From CALMKX01 sp036274895 (GTDB taxonomy: Bacteria; Acidobacteriota; Thermoanaerobaculia; Multivoradales; SZUA-115), in NCBI GenBank assembly GCA_036274895.1, contig DASUEU010000085.1:124001-188000 (forward strand): DNA of 64,000 bases. The letters run 5' to 3'. The notes under the pieces were generated by a model, which was given only the letters and a program-made list of their open reading frames with translations, had not been told where the DNA came from and did no database searches. Within the stretch, counting starts at the first letter, position 1. Every line of letters begins with the position of its first letter. This document shows, one piece after another, positions 46,795-54,329 of the stretch. Both the position numbers and the translations under genes were made by a program.

Positions 46795-46893
46795 GTCCCT
46801 CCGCCGGTATGACCCGGTTCAGGTTCCAAGGGTTTCCTCTCAGCCCGGACCGTAGGGGCGACGTTTCGTCGCCCTCTGCGCCGGGCACCCCTC
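46795..46893 (-). ncRNA. TPP riboswitch (THI element)
   Basis: The minus strand shows all core motifs in order: GAGGGGTGCC, a P3 stem-loop GGGCGAC-GAAAC-GTCGCCC, GGGCTGAGAGGAAACCC, ACCTGAACCGGGTCATACC and GGCGGAGGGA. These are the conserved pyrimidine-sensing (CTGAGA) and pyrophosphate-sensing (ACCTGA, GGAGGGA) parts of the aptamer. It precedes thiC, the usual target; TPP binding should lower expression. Confidence 0.95.
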
Positions 46894-46915
46894 GCGAATC
46901 GGTGCAAAGAGCAGT

Positions 46916-47323
46916 CTAGTACGTCATCACCGGATCGAGGGTCTTGGCCTCTTCGATCCAGGCGGCAACGGCCTTCTCGGACGGGGTGGTGCGGGTGAGC
47001 TTCTTCGCTTTCTGCACTTCGGCGAGTTTCTTGGCGAGGTTGTCGGGCTTGCGGTTGCGCAGCTCCTTGACCGTGTCCACGCCGGCCGCCTCGAGCAGCT
47101 CGGAGAACTCCGGCCCGATGCCCTTGATGCGCATCAGGTCGGCGAGGTTGGCCCACTTCAAGATCAGAGTGTCGGAGATGCCGGTTGCCTCGGCGACCTT
47201 CTTACGGCCGGCCCGGTCCGCGCAAGACTTCAGAAAGCCGGCCGTGTTGGTGATCCCCGCCGTCGCCAGCTTCGCCGCGTAAGCAGGCCCGATGCCCTCG
47301 ATTTCCTCGATCGGATAGCTCAT
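46916..47323 (-). CDS. DUF4332 helix-hairpin-helix protein
   Basis: A 135-residue protein with two helix-hairpin-helix units: IEEIEGIGPAYAAKLATAGI and LMRIKGIGPEFSELLEAAGVDTVKEL, ending VAAWIEEAKTLDPVMTY. This is the DUF4332 arrangement. The motifs suggest non-specific DNA binding; the function is unknown. It has a ribosome binding site GGAGAAGGAGC. The DUF937 gene lies 24 bases upstream on the same strand. Confidence 0.85.
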   Translation of the reverse strand: MSYPIEEIEGIGPAYAAKLATAGITNTAGFLKSCADRAGRKKVAEATGISDTLILKWANLADLMRIKGIGPEFSELLEAAGVDTVKELRNRKPDNLAKKLAEVQKAKKLTRTTPSEKAVAAWIEEAKTLDPVMTY

Positions 47324-47347
47324 GGTGCTCCTTCTCCTCTCAGGCGC

Positions 47348-47956
47348 CTAGCGCCCCTTCAAGAGCCCGCCGAGCAGGCCCGCACCGAGGCGTGCCGCGT
47401 CGTCGAGCATGCTGCCGTCGCGATTGGTGTCGAGAACCTGTCCAAGCATACCGAAGAGGTCCGGCGAGCGCTCCGCCGCGGCATCGCGTTCCCGGCCGAG
47501 CAGACCGGCGAGGCCGCCAACGTCCAGACCGCCGGAGCGCTGGTTGCGCCCGAGCAGGCCCATGAGGATCGGGGCCAGGATGGCGAGCAGCCGGCCGGCT
47601 CCTTCGAGCGAGATGCCGGAGCTGCGGGCGACCTGCTCCTCGGCGGCGCCGCGGCGACCGCCCAGGATGTGACCGAGGATGGCATCGCCCATCCCGCCTC
47701 CGCCACCGCTCGCCCCGCCCAGGAATCCCATCAGGTCGTCGAGGATGCCGCCGTCGTGGTCGCGCCCGAGGGCGTTGTAGAGGGATGCAGCGCCGTCCTC
47801 GGTGGCGGTGTTGTTGGCCAGGGCGCCGAGCAGCAGGGGCAGGGCCGACTGCACCGCCGAAGCCGCGCCCTGCCGGTCGACGCCGATCGCGGCGCCAATC
47901 TGGTCGAGCCCAGACCCGCCGAGCTGGCCCATGAGGTCATCGAGCAGTTGGGACAT
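47348..47956 (-). CDS. DUF937 family protein
   Basis: A 202-residue Gly- and Leu-rich protein: LLDDLMGQLGGSGLDQIGAAIGVDRQGAASAVQSALPLLLGALANN, SLYNALGRDHDGGILDDLMGFLGG, DTNRDGSMLDDAARLGAGLLGGLL. This is the DUF937 (YidB-like) pattern; function unknown. The ATG 47956 has AGGAGG upstream. Probably cotranscribed with the DUF4332 gene. Confidence 0.85.
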   Translation of the reverse strand: MSQLLDDLMGQLGGSGLDQIGAAIGVDRQGAASAVQSALPLLLGALANNTATEDGAASLYNALGRDHDGGILDDLMGFLGGASGGGGGMGDAILGHILGGRRGAAEEQVARSSGISLEGAGRLLAILAPILMGLLGRNQRSGGLDVGGLAGLLGRERDAAAERSPDLFGMLGQVLDTNRDGSMLDDAARLGAGLLGGLLKGR

Positions 47957-48076
47957 GGTGGGGAACCTCCTGTGGCCGGGATCCTAAACCAGTTCCTCCA
48001 CTCGACCCCGCGTCGTAACGCAAATCGTCATGTTTACCTTCATAGAGTGGTCGATGCGGCGCTCCGACAAAGACCC

Positions 48077-49600
48077 ATGGCCAAAGTCCTCATCGTCGAT
48101 GACGACCCCGACATCGTCGGCATCGTGCGGCTGCTCTTCGAGACCGCCGGCCACCAGGTGGCGACCACCCTCGATCCCCGGCGAGCCCTCGATCTCGCCG
48201 AGGACTTCCCCGCCGACGCCATGGTGCTCGACGTCATGATGCCGGGCATGTCGGGCTGGGAGGTGCTCGAGGAGGTGCGCGGTTCCAACCGCCTCCAAGG
48301 TCTTCCGGTGCTGATGCTGTCGGCGATCGGTGATGCCGAGAACCGCACCCGGGGCCTGCGCGCCGGCGCCGACGACTTCCTGCCCAAGCCCTTCTCTCAC
48401 GACGAGCTGCTCGCCCGGGTGGAGAGACTGATCCGCCGCCACACCCTGACCGCCGGCGGCTTGAGTGGCGGCATCGGCCGGGAGACCCTGCCCGACGTCT
48501 TGCAGACCTTGGAGCTCGGCAAGCGGACCGGCCGGTTGGAGCTCCAGCAGGCCGGGGGCGCGGGCGTGGTGCTGCTCGAGGAGGGCCGGGTGGTGACGGC
48601 GCGGATGGCCGGTCTCGAGGGCTGGGAGGCGGCTTTCGAGGTGGTCTCGCTCACCGAGGGTACTTTCCACTTCATCGACCTGCCCTGGGTGGGCCCTGAC
48701 GGTCAGAGCGAACCGATCTCCGTCCACGCGGTGCTGATGGAGTCGGCCTGGGTCGAGGACGAGCTCGCGCGGCGAGCCGATTCCATTCCCGCCGCCGACC
48801 AGCCGCTGCTCCCCGCTTCGCCGACGGTCCCGGCACCGCCGGTTCCCGAACAGCTTCGGGGGCTGCCGATCGCTGCCGTGCTGCGCCGGTGCCACCAGCA
48901 ACCCGGGACCACCCTCGCAGCGCTCCAGGGAGACGGCCTCGCCGCCCGGCGCCGGCTGGAGCTGGCGGCGGCCTGGCTGGCCCAAGCCGGCCTGCTGACC
49001 ACCCGCTCGGCAGGGCCGAGCGGGCCGGAAGTCCGCGCAGGATCTGCGGCCGAGCCGGCCTCGAAGGCCGAGCGGGAGGAGGACCTCGACGCCGCGTTGC
49101 GAGAGGTGTTCCAGGAAGCGCTCTACCGCGGCTACCCTTTGGACCCCCTCGAGGTGCTGGTCTACGTCAGCGAGACGGGCTGGCGCTCCTTCCGGCCGCT
49201 GGTGCAGGGGATGGGGAGCACGCGCTGGGCGGCGCCGGCAACGGCCTCGGACCTGGCCGCTCGCCCGCGCGGCCGGGCCGCCATCGAGCTGGTCCACGCC
49301 GGCGGGCGCCTGCGGCTGCGCTTCGAGAGTCTCCCGGGCGCGGCTCCGGCGGTGGCCATTGAGCGCTGCCTGGCGGTGTTGGTCTGGCTCGACCGGGACC
49401 CCCTCGACGACGAGGTCGACCGGCTGCTCGGCAACCTGGCCGCCACCGCCGGTGACGGCACCAGCCTGCTGGTGCTGGGCGCCTCGGCGAGCGACTCGGC
49501 GAGCCCAGAGCTGACGCCCTTCGGGCGCTGGCAGCAGATCGACGACCTGCCGGCGACCTGGAGCGAGCTCTTCGCGCACCTCACCACCGCGACTCCTTGA
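48077..49600 (+). CDS. response regulator with DUF4388 domain
   Basis: A 507-residue cytoplasmic regulator. Residues 1-120 are a receiver domain with VLIVDDDPD, phospho-acceptor Asp52 (MVLDVMMPG) and LPKPF. A DUF4388 domain follows (about 130-240: DVLQTLELGKRTGRLELQQ, VVLLEEGRVVTARM). The rest has no recognised domain. It starts at ATG 48077. It stands 122 bases before the chemosensory operon on the same strand, and DUF4388 is shared with the protein at 50436, so the two probably work in one pathway. Confidence 0.83.
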   Translation: MAKVLIVDDDPDIVGIVRLLFETAGHQVATTLDPRRALDLAEDFPADAMVLDVMMPGMSGWEVLEEVRGSNRLQGLPVLMLSAIGDAENRTRGLRAGADDFLPKPFSHDELLARVERLIRRHTLTAGGLSGGIGRETLPDVLQTLELGKRTGRLELQQAGGAGVVLLEEGRVVTARMAGLEGWEAAFEVVSLTEGTFHFIDLPWVGPDGQSEPISVHAVLMESAWVEDELARRADSIPAADQPLLPASPTVPAPPVPEQLRGLPIAAVLRRCHQQPGTTLAALQGDGLAARRRLELAAAWLAQAGLLTTRSAGPSGPEVRAGSAAEPASKAEREEDLDAALREVFQEALYRGYPLDPLEVLVYVSETGWRSFRPLVQGMGSTRWAAPATASDLAARPRGRAAIELVHAGGRLRLRFESLPGAAPAVAIERCLAVLVWLDRDPLDDEVDRLLGNLAATAGDGTSLLVLGASASDSASPELTPFGRWQQIDDLPATWSELFAHLTTATP

Positions 49601-49722
49601 GCGAGTGCGCGAACCGTAACGCGCACCGTAACAGCGGATTGCTACGGTTCCTCCGCTCGAGACGCAAAGCGAACAACCGAGTCTCCATGAATTGCCGCAG
49701 TTGAATGGACGGAGGGGGAAGC

Positions 49723-50439
49723 ATGACCGCAGAGACCTCAGCCCGGAGCCCGGGCGCCCTGCTGAACGAGGCCCTCGCTGCCTCACGGCGGGGAGACCGC
49801 GCCGGGGCCCGGGATCTCCTGTGGCGGGAGCTGCGTGAGGAGCCGTCGCGGGTGGCGGCCTGGGTGCTCCTGGCCCTCATGGTCGACAAGCGAGAGGACG
49901 TACAGACCTGCCTCTTCCAGGCCCTGCGGCACGACCCCGGCCACTCGCTCGCACGGGCCTGGCTGACGCGGGTCGAGGCCTGGCCCGACGCCGCGACCGC
50001 CCCGCCACCACCGGTTGACGCGGCTCCGTCCTGGACTGCCCCGGCGGCCGAGGACCGGCCGCGGGTGCTGGTGGTCGACGACAGCGCCACGGTGCGCCGG
50101 CTGGTGGCCATCGCCCTCGAGCGCCTCGGCTGCGACGTGACCGCCGCCGAGACCGGCCTCGAAGCCCTGGGCAAGGCCGCCCACGGGGACTTCGACCTGG
50201 TGCTGCTCGACATCGGGCTGCCCAACCTCGACGGCTACCAGGTGTGCCGGATCCTGCACTCTCACCCGCGCAGCCGTACCGTGCCGGTGGTGATGCTCTC
50301 CGGCCGGGACGGCATGGTCGACAAGGTGCGAGGGCGCCTCGCAGGTGCCGTCGACTACCTGATCAAGCCGGTCGACTTCGACACCCTGCGCCGCACCGTC
50401 GCGCGCTTCGTGCCCGAGCGCCGGAGCATCGGCGCGTGA
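49723..50439 (+). CDS. PilG-like response regulator with N-terminal TPR-like region
   Basis: A 238-residue protein. Residues 1-80 are TPR-like helices (ALLNEALAASRRGDRAGARDLLWRELREEP), then a Pro/Ala linker and a receiver domain with RVLVVDDSATVRRLV, Asp163 (LVLLDIGLP) and LIKPVDF. The start ATG 49723 is preferred over 49705 because GGAGGGGG lies 4 bases before it. It overlaps the next gene by four bases. It resembles the PilG output regulator of twitching-motility chemosensory systems. Confidence 0.83.
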   Translation: MTAETSARSPGALLNEALAASRRGDRAGARDLLWRELREEPSRVAAWVLLALMVDKREDVQTCLFQALRHDPGHSLARAWLTRVEAWPDAATAPPPPVDAAPSWTAPAAEDRPRVLVVDDSATVRRLVAIALERLGCDVTAAETGLEALGKAAHGDFDLVLLDIGLPNLDGYQVCRILHSHPRSRTVPVVMLSGRDGMVDKVRGRLAGAVDYLIKPVDFDTLRRTVARFVPERRSIGA

Positions 50440-51254
50440 GCATCGAGGGCAGCCTGGAGGACGCCAGCGTCGCCGGTCTGCTGCAGATGCTCTGCGGCGA
50501 GCGACGCACCGCCCGGCTGATGGTGTGGGCGGACAGTGGCACGGGTACCCTGGTGCTCGAAGGGGGGCGGGTGCGCCACGCCGAGCTGGGTGCCCAGGTG
50601 GGCGATCAGGCGGTGATCGAGGTGCTGGCCTGGAGCGAGGGGGTGTTCCGGGTGGATCCGGCTCCCCCGGCATCGCCGAGGACCGTGGCGAGCTCCCTCA
50701 CCGAGCTGCTGGGCAAGGCCCGCCGTGGCGGCTCGCGGACGGCCGTCCCCGAGCCCGTGCCGGTACCGGTGCCCGAGAGCGACCTGATCCTGCTGCTGTC
50801 GAACCTGGACCGCAAGATCGTGGCACTGGCCGCCGAACGCCAACGCGGCCCCGAGGGCGACCCGCTCGCCCCTCTCGGGCTGCTCGAGGAGCTGATGAAC
50901 GAGGTGCTGCGCTTCTTGACACAGCACCGCCCGGAACTCGTCGAGCCGGCGCGCCTGATGCGCCTGCGCGAGCCGGTGATCACCCGTCATCCGGGCGCGG
51001 CCCTGATCGACCTCTCGGCGGGCGTCGCTTCCCTGGCCATGAGCCGGGTGGTGCTGCGCCAGGTGGCGGGGCAGCCCCAGAGGATCGAGGCACACCTGCT
51101 CGAGGTGGGCCGGGGCGCCGGCGAGCTGGTCGGGCTGTGGCTCGACGAGGTCGCCGCTGGCTACGACCCCGAGGCCCGGCGGCGAGAGTGGCAGAGCGCC
51201 TTCGGCGCCGTGCGAGAAGACCTGAAGAGCGCCCTCGAAGGCGCAACGAGCTAG
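50436..51254 (+). CDS. DUF4388 domain protein of chemosensory operon
   Basis: A 272-residue protein. The N-terminal DUF4388 domain (SIEGSLEDASVAGLLQMLCGERRTARL, GTLVLEGGRVRHAELG, VIEVLAWSEGVFRVDP) is followed by a linker with VPVPVPE and a helical C-terminal domain (LLEELMNEVLRFLTQHRPELVEP, VASLAMSRVVLRQVAG). GTG start in a four-base overlap with the PilG-like gene. Function unknown; probably an adaptor linking receivers to an output. Confidence 0.8.
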   Translation: MSIEGSLEDASVAGLLQMLCGERRTARLMVWADSGTGTLVLEGGRVRHAELGAQVGDQAVIEVLAWSEGVFRVDPAPPASPRTVASSLTELLGKARRGGSRTAVPEPVPVPVPESDLILLLSNLDRKIVALAAERQRGPEGDPLAPLGLLEELMNEVLRFLTQHRPELVEPARLMRLREPVITRHPGAALIDLSAGVASLAMSRVVLRQVAGQPQRIEAHLLEVGRGAGELVGLWLDEVAAGYDPEARRREWQSAFGAVREDLKSALEGATS

Positions 51255-51272
51255 AGAGGAGAAGCGAGCACC

Positions 51273-51644
51273 ATGGCGGGAGAGACGGTACTGGTGGTCG
51301 AGGACAGCCCGACGGAGATGAGCCTGATCCTGAACACTCTCGGCGGCTCCGGGTTCCGGCTGGTCACCGCCACCAACGGCGAGGAGGCCATCTCCAAGGT
51401 CGGCAGCGAGCGGCCGAGCCTGGTCCTGCTCGACGTCGTGCTGCCCGGCAAGAACGGCTTCCAGGTTTGCCGCGAGCTCAAGATGTCGCCCGAGAACAGG
51501 CACCTGAAAGTCATCCTCCTGACCAGCAAGAACCAAGAGTCGGACCGCTTCTGGGGTTTGAAGCAAGGTGCCGACGACTACGTCGTCAAGCCCTTCGAGG
51601 GCGGCGCTCTGCTGGCGACGATGAAGCGCCAGCTGGGACTCTGA
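51273..51644 (+). CDS. PilH-like single-domain response regulator
   Basis: A 123-residue receiver: VLVVEDSPTEMSLILNTLGG, Asp54 (LVLLDVVLPGKNGFQVC), Thr in ILLTSK, Lys in YVVKPFEGG. No output domain, as in CheY/PilH. It has a GAGAGGAGAAG ribosome binding site. In related systems PilH acts as a phosphate sink or second output. Confidence 0.88.
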   Translation: MAGETVLVVEDSPTEMSLILNTLGGSGFRLVTATNGEEAISKVGSERPSLVLLDVVLPGKNGFQVCRELKMSPENRHLKVILLTSKNQESDRFWGLKQGADDYVVKPFEGGALLATMKRQLGL

Positions 51645-51647
51645 ACC

Positions 51648-52148
51648 ATGGCGATCGAGCCCGACGGCCTCACGGCCCCTGCCGACGGCCAGCCCACCCC
51701 GGCCCTGGCGGAGAACCTCGAGCGCTACGTCACCTTCAGCGTCGGAGGGCGGCGGATGGCCCTGGCCCTCGCCGAGGTCACGCAGGTGACCGAGCCACCC
51801 GACCTCGCCCGCGTGCCCCGGGCTCCCGGCTGGCTGGCCGGCCTCACCAATCTGCGCGGTGAGGTGCTGGCGGTGGTGGACCTGCCCGCCCTACTGGGGC
51901 TCGCGCCCCTCTCCCGGAGCACCGCTTCGCGCCTGCTCCTGACCACCGACGGCAGTCGCACGGCGGGTTGCCTGATCGAGCGCCTGCACGGTCTGCGCGC
52001 GGTGGCGGCGAGCCGCCTCGAGAGCTCGGACACCCCGCTCTGCCAGGCCCGTTTCGACCATGGCGGTGTGCGCCATGACCTGCTCGGCGCCGCCCTAGTT
52101 TTCGATGCCGTACAACGTCAGCTCGCGATGAGACGAAGAGAGGATTGA
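51648..52148 (+). CDS. CheW/PilI-type adaptor
   Basis: A 166-residue CheW-fold scaffold: RYVTFSVGGRRMALALAEVTQV, RAPGWLAGLTNLRGEVLAVVDLPALLGL, LIERLHGLRAV. It couples the receptor encoded next to the CheA kinase. It starts 3 bases after the PilH-like gene and overlaps the receptor region by the TTGA at 52145. Confidence 0.9.
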   Translation: MAIEPDGLTAPADGQPTPALAENLERYVTFSVGGRRMALALAEVTQVTEPPDLARVPRAPGWLAGLTNLRGEVLAVVDLPALLGLAPLSRSTASRLLLTTDGSRTAGCLIERLHGLRAVAASRLESSDTPLCQARFDHGGVRHDLLGAALVFDAVQRQLAMRRRED

Positions 52149-52150
52149 AG

Positions 52151-54310
52151 ATGCTCGCTCGACTGAATCGCATCCCCGTCAAGCTCGCCCTCTCGCTGGC
52201 GGTGGTGCTCGTGCCCGTCGCGCTGCTGGCGCTCCAGTTCATCGACGCCGCCAACGGTGCCGTGCGCTTCGCCCAGAAAGAGCGGCAAGGCGTCGAGTAC
52301 CTGCGGCCGGTGTGGGAGATCTACCGGCAACTGCTCGACTTCCAGGATCGCCGGAGCGCCAACCTCGCCACCGCCGAGCCCGAGGCCAGGATCGAAGAGG
52401 CGTTGCGCGCCACGCGGGAGATCGAAGCCCGGCTGGGCAAGACGCTGGCCACCGCCGGGCCCCTGCGGACCCTGGAGGAGGCCTGGAAGGGCGCCAAGGC
52501 AGCGCCAGCCGCCGGCAGCCGCTTCGACGAAGAGCCGACCGAGAACGCCGTGAGCGCGGCTTACGAGCTGCTTCGCACCGTCGGTGACCAGTCGAACCTG
52601 ATCCTCGACCCCGACCTCGACACCTACTACCTGATGGACGGCGTGATCGTGCGCCTGCCCGAGGCCGCCCGCGCGGTCTCGGACCTGCGCCGCTCGGGGA
52701 CCGTGCTGCTGGCCCTCGGTCCGAGCGGCTCGGAAACGCGGCAGGCCGACCTCCTGGTGGCCATCGCCGACATCTCGCGAGCCTCCGAGGCCGTGCAGCG
52801 GGGCATGGCCGTGGCCTTCCAGTACAACCCGAAGCTCTCCGACGGCCTGGCCAGCAAGGTCTCCGCGGGGCTGCGCGACGTCCGCGGCTTCGCCGCGGCG
52901 AGCCGCGCGCAGATCGTCGACACCGCGACGCCGACCCTGCGCATGGAGGATCACCTGCGCGCCGGCACCGACGCCCTGGCCAACCTGGTGGGGCTCTACG
53001 GCACCATGGTGCAGAGCCTCGACCAACTGCTCGAGCAGCGCATCGCCACCACCCTCGCCCGTCGCAACCGCCAGCTGCTGCTCTCCGGCCTGTTCACCCT
53101 GCTCGGCATCGCGGGCTCGATCCTGATCTCCCGCGGCATCGGCCGGCAGGTGGCCGAGCTGACCCGGGTGTTCTCCTCCTTCGGTCGCGGCCAGCTCGAC
53201 GCCCGCGCCAACCCGCTCACCCGTGATGAGCTGGGCGGCGCCGCCCGCTCGTTGAACCTCATGCTCGACAACACCCGCCAGCTGATGCAAAGCCAGCAGG
53301 AACGCGACGCCATCCAGGCGGCGATCATCAAGCTGCTCGACGAGGTGAGCAACGTGGCGCAGGGCGACCTCTCGGCCAAGGCCGAGGTCACCCCGGACAT
53401 GACCGGCGCCATCGCCGACGCCTTCAACTTCATGATCGCCGAGCTGCAAGGCATCATCCGCCAGGTGCAGGGCGCCTCTCACCAGGTCAACGAGACCGCC
53501 GCCCAGGTGCAGGAGACCACCGAGACCCTGGCCCGCGGCAGCCAGCAGCAAGCCCTGCGCATCGCCCAGACCAGCGCCAGCATCGAAGCCATGGCGGGCT
53601 CCATCCAGCAAGTGGCCCAGAGCGCCCAGGCCGCCACCCTCGTGGCGCAGGAGGCCCTCGAGACCGCGCAGACCGGCGCCCTCGCCGTGGGCCGCTCGAT
53701 GGAGGGCATGCTGGGGATCCGCAACCGCGTCCAGGACACCGCCAAGCGGATCAAGCGGCTGGGCGAGAGCTCTCAGGAGATCGGCGAGATCGTGCAGCTG
53801 ATCTCGGAGATCGCCGACCGCACCTCGATGCTGGCGCTCAACGCCTCGATCCAGGCCGCCGCGGCCGGCGAGGCGGGACGCGGCTTCGCGGTGGTGGCCG
53901 AGGAGGTCGAGCGGCTCGCGGAGCGCTCGGCCGACGCCTCGAAGACCATCGCCTCCCTGCTCAAGACGATCCAGAGCGAGACCAGCGAGGCCGCCAGCTC
54001 GATGGAAGCCACCACCCAGGAGGTGGTGCAGGGCTCGCGGGTGACCCAGGAGGCCGGCATGGCCCTGTCCCAGATCGAGACGGTGTCCAAGCACCTGGCC
54101 GAGCTGATCCGCTCGATCTCGGCGGCCACGGTGGAGCAGGCCCGCGGCTCGGAGGGCGCGGTGTCGGCGATGAACCAGATCTCCGTGGTCACCTCACAGG
54201 CGGCGCAGGGGGCCCAGCGGGCCGCCACTTCGATGCGCACCCTGACGCAGCTGGCCGGTGAGCTGAGCGCTTCGATGGAGCGCTTCCGCCTGCCCGGACA
54301 GGTTGCCTGA
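52151..54310 (+). CDS. methyl-accepting chemotaxis protein (PilJ-like)
   Basis: A 719-residue receptor. TM1 near the N-terminus (VKLALSLAVVLVPVALLALQF), a helical periplasmic sensor of about 280 residues with a nitrate/cytokinin-sensor-like look (DPDLDTYYLMDGVIV), TM2 (LLLSGLFTLLGIAGSILIS), HAMP, then the signalling domain with hairpin tip EIGEIVQLISEIADRTSMLALNASIQAA. The ATG 52151 is chosen over TTG 52145 because of better ribosome binding site spacing. No C-terminal CheR-binding pentapeptide is seen, and no cheR or cheB is in the operon. Confidence 0.92.
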   Translation: MLARLNRIPVKLALSLAVVLVPVALLALQFIDAANGAVRFAQKERQGVEYLRPVWEIYRQLLDFQDRRSANLATAEPEARIEEALRATREIEARLGKTLATAGPLRTLEEAWKGAKAAPAAGSRFDEEPTENAVSAAYELLRTVGDQSNLILDPDLDTYYLMDGVIVRLPEAARAVSDLRRSGTVLLALGPSGSETRQADLLVAIADISRASEAVQRGMAVAFQYNPKLSDGLASKVSAGLRDVRGFAAASRAQIVDTATPTLRMEDHLRAGTDALANLVGLYGTMVQSLDQLLEQRIATTLARRNRQLLLSGLFTLLGIAGSILISRGIGRQVAELTRVFSSFGRGQLDARANPLTRDELGGAARSLNLMLDNTRQLMQSQQERDAIQAAIIKLLDEVSNVAQGDLSAKAEVTPDMTGAIADAFNFMIAELQGIIRQVQGASHQVNETAAQVQETTETLARGSQQQALRIAQTSASIEAMAGSIQQVAQSAQAATLVAQEALETAQTGALAVGRSMEGMLGIRNRVQDTAKRIKRLGESSQEIGEIVQLISEIADRTSMLALNASIQAAAAGEAGRGFAVVAEEVERLAERSADASKTIASLLKTIQSETSEAASSMEATTQEVVQGSRVTQEAGMALSQIETVSKHLAELIRSISAATVEQARGSEGAVSAMNQISVVTSQAAQGAQRAATSMRTLTQLAGELSASMERFRLPGQVA

Positions 54311-54329
54311 ATCGAGGCCGAGGGTAAGC

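Noticed and set aside
52118..54094. 658-codon frame antisense to the PilJ-like gene
   Set aside because: Shadow of the receptor gene; His/Gly/Leu-rich without motifs.
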